Source: Acidobacteriota bacterium (GTDB lineage Bacteria > Acidobacteriota > Polarisedimenticolia > Gp22-AA2). Taken from it: a stretch of DNA of 12,219 bases. Position numbers and translations under genes: made by a program. Of the stretch, positions 1-7,270 are shown one piece after another. Numbering within the stretch: position 1 is the first letter of the stretch; each line of letters starts with the position of its first letter. The stretch spans positions 1 through 12,219 of the forward strand of contig JAPUIN010000252.1 of assembly GCA_027297005.1 (NCBI GenBank). The letters run 5' to 3'. A model generated the notes under the pieces. That model searched no databases and was not told where the DNA came from. It saw only the letters and a list, made by a program, of their open reading frames with translations.

Positions 1-3000
1 AGCCCGGGCCTCGCCAAGACTGGTGAGGGTCCTCCCGAAGCTGCGCTGCAGTTGTGAGTTTAGCAGAAGGGTCGTCACCACCCGCGAAGCGACGAGCGAA
101 TTGCGGATACTCAAGCCGAGGTCCTGAAACAGCAAAGCGTAGGATTGCAGAATCGCCTCACCCAGTCGGGAATGCAGGATCACGGGTGTCACGGCCGCCG
201 CGTAGAGCGCTGGAGTCGATGCGAGCAACGCCTCGAGTCCGTGTCCGAAGCCCGGCCCGAGCGCGCCCGTAAGGAAGATCGTCACCGCCGTGAGCGCCAC
301 TGATCTCGCCGTGTCTTCACGCGTTTCCTTGTCGAGCAGCGCGATCGCACCGACCAGGAGGATCGCGGTGAGAGGGCTGCGGCCGCCCGGATCGATCAAG
401 TTGATCGGGTTGCCGCGCGCATAGGCATAGCGGTTCAGTGCGTGCGGATCGAGCCGGTCGGCGACCACCGTATCGGGCTGCAGGAAGCGGCCGAGCTCCG
501 GATCGTAGAATCGATCTCCCATGTGAATGAGACCCGTGTCCGGCTGGCGAGCTCCCGACCCATAAAGATACGAGACGATGGTCTCGGTTCCTGGGGCCGC
601 GATGAGTTCCCCGTAGGCGGAGTAATCGTAGCGTGCGATCGCATCTCCCGCTTCATCGACAAGGACGCGGGTGCTCCCCAGATGATCCGTGATCGGATAC
701 ATGACGCCGCGCTCCGGATCGATGGTGGCGAGTCGCAGGGCGCCGGCGTAGGCGTGCAGGATGACGCGACCGTCTTTGACCTCAATCTGGGGGAAGGGCG
801 TGAGCCGGGTCGATTGGACCCCGTCCCGTTCAACGATCTCACGGATGCGCCGGCCGTTCGCATCGTACTCGCTGGCCATGATGAGATCAGTGCCCGAGTC
901 GGTCAACCCGATCATCCGTCCAGCGGCATCGTAGGAGAGACGCCGATCGGAGTCGGCATCGAGGAGGCGCGTCACATGCCCGAGAGCGTCATGTGTCAGG
1001 CTGCGGCCGGCTGAGGTTCTCGTGAGCCACTGTGGATGGAGAGGATCATCGTAGAAGAATCCCACCCCGTCCTTGAAAAGGAGGCTGCCTGCGTCGTCGT
1101 ACGAATACTGCCGATCCGATGAGGGGGTCAGGGCCCGAACCAGTCGATGGCGGCCGTCGTAGAAGAAGGCGTCGATCGAGGGATTCGCCGGATCCGTGAG
1201 GTCCGTGATCGTGGAGATCTGTCCATCAGGCAGGAAGTTGTACGTCAGGTGCAGCAGGATATCGTCTCCCGGTCGGCCCGCACGGAGCTGGAGCGGCCTC
1301 CCGGTCGCCTCGCCATAGCTCCGGTTGAGGATCACCTCGTTCTCGAGAACCGTGCGGGTCAATTGACCGCGGGCGTTGTACTCGAACGATCGCGCGTAAG
1401 GCCCCGCGGCGCTCAGGTTCCCCCCCTCGTCGTACTCATACTGCATGGAGGCTGCCCCGGGGATCTCCATCCCGGTGATTCGAGACTGTGCGTCGTACGA
1501 CGTGCGCACCACGTAAAAATTGCCGTCGAGGATGCGGCTGCCCTCGATGAGGCGCCCGAGCCCGTCATAGCGAAACCGTTGCGTGCCGCTCGGATCGTCG
1601 ATGGAGGTGAGCCTGCCGATAGACCCGGGACCGGCGCCCCCTTCGTCATAATTCCAGTCGGCCCAGTTCCCGTCATCGAACTGTTTCGAGATGATGCGAT
1701 CGAGCTCATCATAGGTGAGCAGCGTCCGGCGGCCGAGAGGATCGATCTCCGCCGTGAGGTTTCCGCTGGCGTTGTGTTCGTACTGCCAGGCTCCGATGTG
1801 CGAGTCGATCAGCCCCGTGCGGCGGCCGAGCGTGTCATAAATGATGGTGGTCGTGGTCCCGGAAGGATCGAGAATGCCGACGTTGCGATCGGCTGCATCG
1901 TAGCGATACTCCGCGACGGTGCCGGATTGCCAGTCGCCGTGTTCACCCTCGAACTCCTCCACGCGCACGACGTTCCCGAACGCGTCACGGACGATGTCCC
2001 GCCGGTGACCGAGAGGGTCGATCCAGGATTCGCGATCGCCAGAGCGCTCAATTCTCCGGGTCTCCCCCGCGGCGTTGGTGACCGCGATGCGGCGTCCGGC
2101 GGGGTCATGCTCGATGAGACGCAGGTGCAAAGCCTCCCCGGGGTCAACGTACCCCGGCCCGGAGGAGGTGAAGAACGGCTCGGCCTCCGTGACGATGCGT
2201 CCCGCGGCATCGAAGGTCACTGCGCCTGAAACGATCATGGTCTCGCCCGTGCTCTCGGTTTGTGTCTGTAACAGCCGGCCGAGACCGTCAAAGAAGGCGA
2301 TCGATTCGATCGTTCCCTCTGTTCCCGCGCGCTCGCCCACTCCGCTTCTTTCACGCGCGTACCGGAACACGCGTACCGGCATGTGTGTGTAGTCGTGGAC
2401 ATAAGAGACGGTGGGCCATTCTGCCGAGTCGAACGGGCCGTACTCTGCCTCCCTGCGCCCGAACGCATCCGAGAGGATGTGGGCCGCACGCCCGTTCGCG
2501 TCGATCACCCGGGTCAGGAGGCCGGTGCGCGCGTCAAACTCCCTGAGGGTAATGTGGCCAAGGGGATCGATCTCTTTCTCGGGGAAGGTGAATGAAGGAT
2601 CGAAGAGGCCATGCTCGATCCGTCGGATCCGGCCGAGGGGATTGGTTTCCGTGATGACATTCCCGAAATCGTCATAGGAACGCGCTGTGACGACGTTTCG
2701 GGCGTCTCCCGCGGCGACGGAGCCGGGCGGTCCCGGTGGTCCTCCGCGCTCCTCCTCTCGCGTCGGCAGCCCCCGCATTCCCACCTCGCCGATCGGGCGG
2801 TCATCATAGAACGTCCAGCTCTCCGAGACGATCGCGCCGTCGACACCCGCCACGGATCGATGATAGGGCAGATCCTGGAACCAGCGCGCGCCAGTCGGTC
2901 CGTTGGCGGGAGCGGCATCAAGAGCCCATAGAAAGTCCTCGACGATCAGACGATCATCATGCGGGTCATCAAGATCTCCTTCGCGTCGCTCGATCCGTCG

Positions 3001-6000
3001 GATCAGCGGTGCATCGGGACCAGCGTCCTGAACGTGGATCTGAACGTACGACGTGGCGGTTCTGCGCGCCGGATCGCCGATCCGCGGATCGTCGGTGCGC
3101 CAATCGAATTGTTCCGTTTCTGTGCGTATGAGCGAATGGAGGAGCGGCGGGTACAGGTCACCGGTGTCGTAAGACCAGGTCGTGTTCGAAAAGACCGCTC
3201 CATCCGAGGTACGACGTATGACCCGCGCGAGTGGCCTTCCCAGGAGGGGAGCTGCCACCAGGTCGGGTTGCTGGTTGAAAACCGTTCGTACTGTCTGGGC
3301 GTCGCCCGGCTGGATCCGGGTGATGGCGTGGAAACCACGAAAGTCGCGGCGGCCATGGTGATGAAACCCGCCCTCGTATTCATAGCGCGTGGTGTAGTCA
3401 TGTCCCAGACCGTCCGATGCCGTGATGCTCTTCACGACGGGCAGCGGGAACGGAAGCGCGGCGCGCCGGCCGCCGTCCGCCATGCCGTCATGCGGGGCAG
3501 GAGCGTACTCGATCCGAGTCATGCCCCCAATCCCGTTGGAGTGCGAGACCATGAGGGGCCGCCCCAGCCATGCGGTGTTCGGTCGCCACTCTCGTTCACC
3601 AAGTTCCGGAGAGGCGACGTAATCGATGCCGCCGTCTCCATCGAGATCGACCAGGCGCACCGCCTGATCGCGCGGAATATCCCCATCCACCTTGACGATG
3701 AACAGTCCCGGAAAATGGTGCATCGAAACCTGACTCCAGCCACCGCCCCGCAGAGGTGAGAAGAGGCGCTTCATGGTCGCCTCCCCGGACCAGGAACGGG
3801 CCGCGAGGATGTCGTCCACACCATTGCCATCGACATCAGCGATACGCAGGCCACGATCCAGGACGGTCCCCTTTCCGGATGTGATCACGTCGACGAATCG
3901 CTCGCCATGGACTGTGAGCCACCAGTTCTGATCGCTCGAAGCCCAGGTCGGCCCGGGATGCCCTGGCGATCTGGTGTGGAGGTAAGCGCGGTTGATCACG
4001 GTGCCGTTGACGTTAGCGGCCCGGAACAGATCGATATAGCGATCGCGATCGAGGTGGATGAAGCGCACGCCCATATCGAGCCAGAATCCGTCTCCGTATC
4101 GTCGGACGAACGGCTCGTCCGGGAGAATCCATTCAGGATCGTGTACGAAGCGCCCCCGGTCATACAGGTAGACGCGTCTGTCGGCTGGTCCTCCGTCGCT
4201 GGCGCGAGAACGCGCGAGATCAACGCGCCCGTCCCCGTTGACGTCGACGATGCGCACGCCGAGGTCCTCGCTGACGTCCTGACCGTTCACCACCTGCATG
4301 AGGACAAACGGTTCATCAGGGAGTGGCCAATCCTCGCTGACGTCACGGGTGAAACCCGACCCCGTGTTCAGGTGGACGGCCTTTCGAACAGTCCAGCTGA
4401 AGTAGTACGCCATACGGACGACATCCGGATAACCATCATCGTTGATGTCGATGAAACGGACGCCGTTATCAATTCGGTTGCGGGTGCCGCGCGCGACGAC
4501 GAAGTAAGCACTCTCGCTTTCATCGTCCGGATCGACGAGGTTCAGGAGGCTCTCGGACCATGTCGCGTCGTATTCGAACCCTGTCCCAGTATTCAGGTAA
4601 ACGGCGTGGCTGATTTCGGCAGTCGTGCCCGTAAGGTGTCCGGTCATTTCGAGAAGATCGGGCAGGCCGTCCCGGTTGACGTCGACGAAGCGCGCCCCCG
4701 CATCCTCGTCCTCCGTCGGCCGGTTGTAAACGAAAGGGATCGGCGGCTCCCCGCCCTGCACTGCCTCGGGCCAGCTGATAGCGGCGTCGCGGCGGTAGGA
4801 GTATTCGATATCTGGGAGAGAGGACCCGGCGCCGTCGAGACGCCGGATCCGAACCAGGTGGGAGTCGAGGGAGGGAAGAGGGCCTGAAACGACCGTCGAG
4901 GAACTGGACGAGGTGGTGCTCGAAATCGAGGAGCCGCCGCGGAAAGTCCGGTGCCTCACGGATCCTCCGCGCGGATAGTTCGGCGGATTGTCTCCGCCGC
5001 CATCTGGCGAGCCCGTGACCGGCAGCGGGGGAACGGGGCATATCCCTGCGAAGCTGTAATCGGTGGGCGTGTCATAGTCGAAACGAAAAATCCTCGCGAC
5101 TTCCTGCGCGGCCCGGGTCGTCACCGCCGACAGGCGGTAAGGAAGGCGTTCCCCCCAGATGCGCGGGGCCTGATCCCCCCGTCCTTCCCAGCAGAACTCG
5201 ACCGCGTTCGTGGGCGGCGTTCCCGTGGATGGATGGGACGCGTAGTCGACCCGGACCGGGAAGAGATGATGACCGGCCACCGTGTATGTGATCTCCATGA
5301 CGTTTCCCGATGGATCCTCGACACGATCGAGGCCCCAGGAGAGGTTGGGCACCTGCGAGGCGATTGCCGAGGGTGGATCGCCGACCGCTCCGAAACGGTA
5401 AGAACGTCCGTCCCGTCCCCGGGCAATCCAATAGGTGGAGCCTGGCCCGAACGGTCCCGGGGAGAGTCTCTCGATGTAGAACCCGGTATCGACGACCGTC
5501 CTGAAAAGGGTCGAGTCCGGATCGAGCGGAATGAGATCGTAGCTGGCGCCCCCGAGCGTCAGCGTGAAGGTGTCGGTGTTGTCGAAACGCGGAGGACCGA
5601 ATCGCGTGGCCCGCCGGATCGAGCCGATCTCCAGGTCGAACCCATGCCCGGCGTTGCCGGTCGTCCCGGCACTGCTGTAATGCAGTGCGAGAGTGGGTTG
5701 CATCCCCCGGCGTCCCGGCGGCACTGCAATCGGAAACGTCACTGAAGCGAGGCCGAACGATGAGGCGACCTCCGGGATGCCGGGGGAGGTAGGAAGCGAT
5801 GCTTGCGGATCGCCGTCCGCGACGGCCGGAAGAGAGCCGGACGCCGCGAGGAGAATCGCGGCCACAAGCAAGGCGGCGGGGCGTCTCTTCGCGGGCTCAT
5901 TCTGGCGGGGAGGGGTTCGAGCCTCCCGGTCCGCCGCCCCCGGGCGAGCCGGTTGGTTCGAATCCCCTCCCCAGATCACACATCTTCGGACACCCTGCAT
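1..6000 (-). CDS. Giant exported Rhs/SpvB/TcdB-like YD-repeat protein (C-terminus beyond left edge)
   Basis: The frame is open for 2000 codons, from an ATG at 6000 down to position 1, and continues outside the window. Residues 38-61 look like a Sec signal: KRR, a hydrophobic stretch (ALLVAAILLAA), then AVA before Asp62. About 66-330 resemble the SpvB/TcaC head (FPIAVPPGRRGMQPTLALHY). A Ser/Thr-rich linker lies at 353-373. Six DxDxDGxxD-type loops, starting at residues 440, 518, 586, 649, 722 and 785, fit FG-GAP propeller blades. About 818-925 match the TcdB middle segment (NGIGGMTRIEYAP). About 25 YD repeats span roughly 1110-1720. The Rhs core contains DHLGSTRV (1772-1779), MGDRFYDPELGRFLQPD (1827-1843) and NPINLIDPGG (1864-1873). 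In Tc and Rhs toxins this shell encloses a C-terminal cargo. Here the tail after 1873 is hydrophobic and unidentified. The ATG at 6000 is favoured because AAGGGA lies 8 nt upstream and a sigma-54-type promoter lies about 42 bp upstream. The leader before the signal is unusually long. Toxin function is inferred, and no immunity gene is visible. Confidence 0.93.
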   Translation of the reverse strand, partial: MQGVRRCVIWGGDSNQPARPGAADREARTPPRQNEPAKRRPAALLVAAILLAASGSLPAVADGDPQASLPTSPGIPEVASSFGLASVTFPIAVPPGRRGMQPTLALHYSSAGTTGNAGHGFDLEIGSIRRATRFGPPRFDNTDTFTLTLGGASYDLIPLDPDSTLFRTVVDTGFYIERLSPGPFGPGSTYWIARGRDGRSYRFGAVGDPPSAIASQVPNLSWGLDRVEDPSGNVMEITYTVAGHHLFPVRVDYASHPSTGTPPTNAVEFCWEGRGDQAPRIWGERLPYRLSAVTTRAAQEVARIFRFDYDTPTDYSFAGICPVPPLPVTGSPDGGGDNPPNYPRGGSVRHRTFRGGSSISSTTSSSSSTVVSGPLPSLDSHLVRIRRLDGAGSSLPDIEYSYRRDAAISWPEAVQGGEPPIPFVYNRPTEDEDAGARFVDVNRDGLPDLLEMTGHLTGTTAEISHAVYLNTGTGFEYDATWSESLLNLVDPDDESESAYFVVARGTRNRIDNGVRFIDINDDGYPDVVRMAYYFSWTVRKAVHLNTGSGFTRDVSEDWPLPDEPFVLMQVVNGQDVSEDLGVRIVDVNGDGRVDLARSRASDGGPADRRVYLYDRGRFVHDPEWILPDEPFVRRYGDGFWLDMGVRFIHLDRDRYIDLFRAANVNGTVINRAYLHTRSPGHPGPTWASSDQNWWLTVHGERFVDVITSGKGTVLDRGLRIADVDGNGVDDILAARSWSGEATMKRLFSPLRGGGWSQVSMHHFPGLFIVKVDGDIPRDQAVRLVDLDGDGGIDYVASPELGEREWRPNTAWLGRPLMVSHSNGIGGMTRIEYAPAPHDGMADGGRRAALPFPLPVVKSITASDGLGHDYTTRYEYEGGFHHHGRRDFRGFHAITRIQPGDAQTVRTVFNQQPDLVAAPLLGRPLARVIRRTSDGAVFSNTTWSYDTGDLYPPLLHSLIRTETEQFDWRTDDPRIGDPARRTATSYVQIHVQDAGPDAPLIRRIERREGDLDDPHDDRLIVEDFLWALDAAPANGPTGARWFQDLPYHRSVAGVDGAIVSESWTFYDDRPIGEVGMRGLPTREEERGGPPGPPGSVAAGDARNVVTARSYDDFGNVITETNPLGRIRRIEHGLFDPSFTFPEKEIDPLGHITLREFDARTGLLTRVIDANGRAAHILSDAFGRREAEYGPFDSAEWPTVSYVHDYTHMPVRVFRYARERSGVGERAGTEGTIESIAFFDGLGRLLQTQTESTGETMIVSGAVTFDAAGRIVTEAEPFFTSSGPGYVDPGEALHLRLIEHDPAGRRIAVTNAAGETRRIERSGDRESWIDPLGHRRDIVRDAFGNVVRVEEFEGEHGDWQSGTVAEYRYDAADRNVGILDPSGTTTTIIYDTLGRRTGLIDSHIGAWQYEHNASGNLTAEIDPLGRRTLLTYDELDRIISKQFDDGNWADWNYDEGGAGPGSIGRLTSIDDPSGTQRFRYDGLGRLIEGSRILDGNFYVVRTSYDAQSRITGMEIPGAASMQYEYDEGGNLSAAGPYARSFEYNARGQLTRTVLENEVILNRSYGEATGRPLQLRAGRPGDDILLHLTYNFLPDGQISTITDLTDPANPSIDAFFYDGRHRLVRALTPSSDRQYSYDDAGSLLFKDGVGFFYDDPLHPQWLTRTSAGRSLTHDALGHVTRLLDADSDRRLSYDAAGRMIGLTDSGTDLIMASEYDANGRRIREIVERDGVQSTRLTPFPQIEVKDGRVILHAYAGALRLATIDPERGVMYPITDHLGSTRVLVDEAGDAIARYDYSAYGELIAAPGTETIVSYLYGSGARQPDTGLIHMGDRFYDPELGRFLQPDTVVADRLDPHALNRYAYARGNPINLIDPGGRSPLTAILLVGAIALLDKETREDTARSVALTAVTIFLTGALGPGFGHGLEALLASTPALYAAAVTPVILHSRLGEAILQSYALLFQDLGLSIRNSLVASRVVTTLLLNSQLQRSFGRTLTSLGEARA
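841..2676 (-). repeat. YD/RHS repeat array within the Rhs protein
   Basis: About 25 copies of the YD signature (Y/F/H-D-x-x-G-R/N-[LIV]) occur in tandem in the minus-strand frame. Examples are YDDFGNVITE, FDGLGRLLQT, YDTLGRRTGL, YDGLGRLIEG, YNARGQLTRT and YDAAGRMIGL. The set is divergent, with no near-identical DNA copies, as expected for an old Rhs shell rather than recent duplication. In known structures these repeats form the beta-strands of the hollow cocoon. Confidence 0.85.
3616..4692 (-). repeat. Six FG-GAP/VCBS-type calcium-loop repeats within the Rhs protein
   Basis: The Rhs frame holds six copies of an R-[FIL]-[VI]-D-x-[ND]-x-D-G-x-x-D pattern. Examples are RFVDVNRDGLPD (437-448), RFIDINDDGYPD (515-526), RIVDVNGDGRVD (583-594) and RLVDLDGDGGID (782-793). 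The first Asp residues are 63 to 78 residues apart, the usual length of a beta-propeller blade. The fourth copy (RFIHLDRDRYID, 646-657) has His for the first Asp and Arg for the Gly, so it may not bind calcium. In TcB proteins the equivalent propeller closes the cocoon and docks TcA. No TcA gene is present in this window. Confidence 0.8.
5907..5972 (-). other. Long imperfect inverted repeat (hairpin) inside the rhs leader-coding region
   Basis: On the minus strand GGGGAGGGG (5972-5964) can pair with CCCCTCCCC (5915-5907). After one bulged A, TTCGA pairs with TCGAA; CC/GG and CCGG/CCGG pairs follow, with a GC-rich apex. The structure lies after the ATG at 6000 and just before the Sec signal codons, covering about codons 10-31 of rhs. 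A stem this GC-rich could hinder translation or transcription, or be a protein or recombination site. It superficially contains two T-loop-like GGTTCGA motifs but cannot be folded into a tRNA. Confidence 0.5.
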
Positions 6001-6052
6001 GGCCGCCATCCCTTCCCCGCTCGTGCGGTGCTGATTCGTGCACAGGCGGAAA

Positions 6053-6069
6053 AGCAAGCGGGGTGCCAG
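6053..6069 (-). promoter_or_regulatory. Sigma-54 (RpoN) -24/-12 promoter for rhs
   Basis: The minus strand reads CTGGCACCCCGCTTGCT. Against the consensus YTGGCACGNNNNTTGCW only the G after TGGCAC differs, and GG and GC have the required 10-nt separation. The predicted transcript start is near 6042, giving a leader of about 42 nt to the ATG at 6000, which has AAGGGA 8 nt upstream. Sigma-54 promoters need an AAA+ enhancer-binding activator; none is encoded in this window. Confidence 0.65.
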
Positions 6070-6137
6070 GATTCGGGATGGAAAATGATCGACCTGCTGC
6101 AGCCATGGAACCTGGTGTCAGAGAGGAAGTTCCGGCA

Positions 6138-6156
6138 TCGCGATGATCAACCGCGA
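6138..6156. promoter_or_regulatory. Small inverted repeat upstream of the sigma-54 promoter
   Basis: TCGCG and CGCGA (5-bp arms) are separated by 9 nt, about 70-90 bp upstream of the -24 element of the rhs promoter. Position and symmetry suit an activator or repressor site, but 5-bp arms in GC-rich DNA can arise by chance. Confidence 0.2.
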
Positions 6157-6183
6157 AGGAGACACGCGGCGGGACGGCCGGGT

Positions 6184-6229
6184 CGTCCGCGTTCGCCAGC
6201 GGACGGAGCGAACGCACGCGACGCGGACG
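6184..6229. promoter_or_regulatory. Nested inverted repeats, candidate enhancer (UAS) of the sigma-54 promoter
   Basis: GCGTTCGC (6189-6196) and GCGAACGC (6208-6215) are perfect 8-bp arms around an 11-nt spacer. A second pair with perfect 8-bp arms, CGTCCGCG (6184-6191) and CGCGGACG (6222-6229), surrounds it. The centre is about 160 bp upstream of the predicted rhs transcript start, within the usual range for enhancer-binding protein sites. The role is inferred from position and symmetry only. Confidence 0.4.
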
Positions 6230-6285
6230 TGACCGCGCGGCGCCTCGCACAGGTCCCGGAGAGTTCTCGGGCCAGAGCGCGTTGA

Positions 6286-6315
6286 TTTGCCCGGCGCCGG
6301 AGCGGGCTGTAGAAT
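6286..6315 (+). promoter_or_regulatory. Possible sigma-70-type promoter for the lipoprotein gene
   Basis: TAGAAT (6310-6315) is a good -10 hexamer, preceded by TGT. The -35 is poor: TTTGCC (6286-6291) gives an 18-nt spacer, and TTGATT (6282-6287) is a better hexamer but 22 nt away. Initiation near 6322 would give a leader of about 37 nt to the ATG at 6359. Confidence 0.35.
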
Positions 6316-6358
6316 ACGCTCGTGCCGTGAATGGTGCGGCGTCACTCCGGGGCTACCG

Positions 6359-6895
6359 ATGAGGCGCACCGCCTTCTTCCTCGCAATCTTTCTTCCCGCC
6401 CTGCTGACGGCTTGCTCGGATGAACAAACGATCATCTTCGAAGGCTTGGACTGCGGCCTGATCCGTGCCGATCTGACGGGCGACTGGGTTGTCACCTTCT
6501 CCCCCGGCGTGCGCACGCTCGAGAACTGTGACAATCCGGCTCTGAACGGAACGACCGTCTCCGCCGGCGGCACGCCGCTCCTGTTCCCCGGGGTACTCGT
6601 CGTGGGGAGCGGCGGGAGCGCGGGGTTCCAGGTGATCGGCGACGGCCCCGACCCGTCCTTCACGACCGAGCTGGTCGCCAACGTCGAGGCCGATTCCTGC
6701 CTGGCTCTCGTCAACGTCTGGGTGGAGTTCAACTCCGGCTTTTTTCAGTGCATCGGGACCCTCGATCCCGTTACGCTGCTGTTTCTTACTTTTTGCGACT
6801 CGGTCGAGATTGACTCGGACCCCGACGATGCCTTCTTCGGCGACACCTGCGATCTCAGCGCGTCCCTCACAGCCAACGTCGAGATCTTCCCCTGA
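6359..6895 (+). CDS. Small Cys-rich lipoprotein of unknown function
   Basis: The product has 178 residues. MRR is followed by a hydrophobic helix (FFLAIFLPALL) and the lipobox LTAC, with Cys19 as the lipidation site. Ser at +2 suggests sorting to the outer membrane under the E. coli Lol rule, if it applies here. The mature part has six further Cys (in LDCGL, LENCDN, DSCLAL, FFQCIG, LTFCDS and GDTCDL), enough for three disulfides, and is acidic and beta-rich in appearance. I recognise no family. The ATG at 6359 is chosen because the signal peptide starts there; upstream in-frame codons only add a non-signal extension. No strong Shine-Dalgarno is seen. It is divergent from rhs, with about 360 bp of shared regulatory DNA, and the bolA-like frame opens 7 nt after its stop. 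Confidence 0.8.
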   Translation: MRRTAFFLAIFLPALLTACSDEQTIIFEGLDCGLIRADLTGDWVVTFSPGVRTLENCDNPALNGTTVSAGGTPLLFPGVLVVGSGGSAGFQVIGDGPDPSFTTELVANVEADSCLALVNVWVEFNSGFFQCIGTLDPVTLLFLTFCDSVEIDSDPDDAFFGDTCDLSASLTANVEIFP

Positions 6896-6902
6896 TCCAC
6901 CG

Positions 6903-7268
6903 ATGGCTGAACACTCCAGAGCCGGGCGCACGATCTGGACGCGGTCGGCCGATCAACGGTACAATACCTATTCGACCCACGCTGGGTGGAGCCTTTTCGA
7001 GTGGAGATTTAAACTGCACCTCAAGGAGATTCAGCGAAAGATAGAGCTGGGGATTCCCGACTCCCGCGTCGAAGTTGTCGGCGAGGAGGCGCATTACGGC
7101 GCCACCATCGTCTCACCGGCTTTCGAGGGGAAGACCCGGATCGAGCAGCACCAGATGGTGTATGCGCTCCTGCGGGAGGAGATGGCCAACCAGTCCGTTC
7201 ACGCCCTGTCGCTCCGGACCCTCACTCCGGTGGAGTGGGAGAAGGAGAAGGGGGCTCAGGAGATCTAG
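6903..7268 (+). CDS. bolA: BolA family protein (partner of CGFS glutaredoxin)
   Basis: With the ATG at 6903 the product is 121 residues. The BolA fold starts only at about residue 38: LKEIQRKIELGIPDSRVEV, then EEAHYGATIVSPAFEGKTRI, a helix with QHQMVYALLREEM, and the C-terminal VHALSLRTLTPVEW. BolA proteins are usually 80-105 residues and bind a [2Fe-2S] cluster jointly with monothiol glutaredoxins through His residues; the HYG and VHAL histidines are candidate ligands. The gene abuts a CGFS glutaredoxin gene, so a role in Fe-S cluster trafficking or iron sensing is likely. The start is uncertain: the ATG at 6903 has no Shine-Dalgarno. A CTG at 7014 has GGAG 7 nt upstream, lies after the likely promoter, and gives a family-typical protein of about 84 residues. 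Confidence 0.85.
   Translation: MAEHSRAGRTIWTRSADQRYNTYSTHAGWSLFEWRFKLHLKEIQRKIELGIPDSRVEVVGEEAHYGATIVSPAFEGKTRIEQHQMVYALLREEMANQSVHALSLRTLTPVEWEKEKGAQEI
6936..6965 (+). promoter_or_regulatory. Likely promoter for the bolA-grx pair
   Basis: TGGACG (6936-6941, four of six matches to TTGACA) lies 18 nt before TACAAT (6960-6965, five of six matches to TATAAT). It is inside the upstream extension of the bolA-like frame. Transcription from here would start near 6972, after the ATG at 6903, which argues for a downstream translation start for bolA. Confidence 0.45.
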
Positions 7269-7270
7269 AC

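Noticed and set aside
4861..4925. Low-complexity Ser/Thr run as a sign of frameshift in rhs
   Set aside because: The frame before and after is the same and continues with FG-GAP motifs. Ser-rich linkers between domains are normal.
442..5745. Long plus-strand open frames (442-1014, 1147-2229, 2959-3759, 3907-4887, 4951-5745)
   Set aside because: All lie in the frame codon-aligned opposite the rhs gene. In GC-rich DNA this frame stays open by codon bias, and the translations show no family features, while the minus strand shows clear SpvB, FG-GAP, YD and Rhs core motifs.
5907..5980. tRNA gene or tRNA remnants suggested by two GGTTCGA T-loop-like motifs
   Set aside because: No matching acceptor stem, D-arm or anticodon arm can be folded around either motif on either strand. 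They are explained as the two arms of the long inverted repeat.
6118..6931. Minus-strand frames of 204 and 192 codons over the lipoprotein and intergenic region
   Set aside because: They lie opposite the lipoprotein, which has a convincing signal peptide and lipobox; the shadow products lack any family feature or ribosome site I can support.
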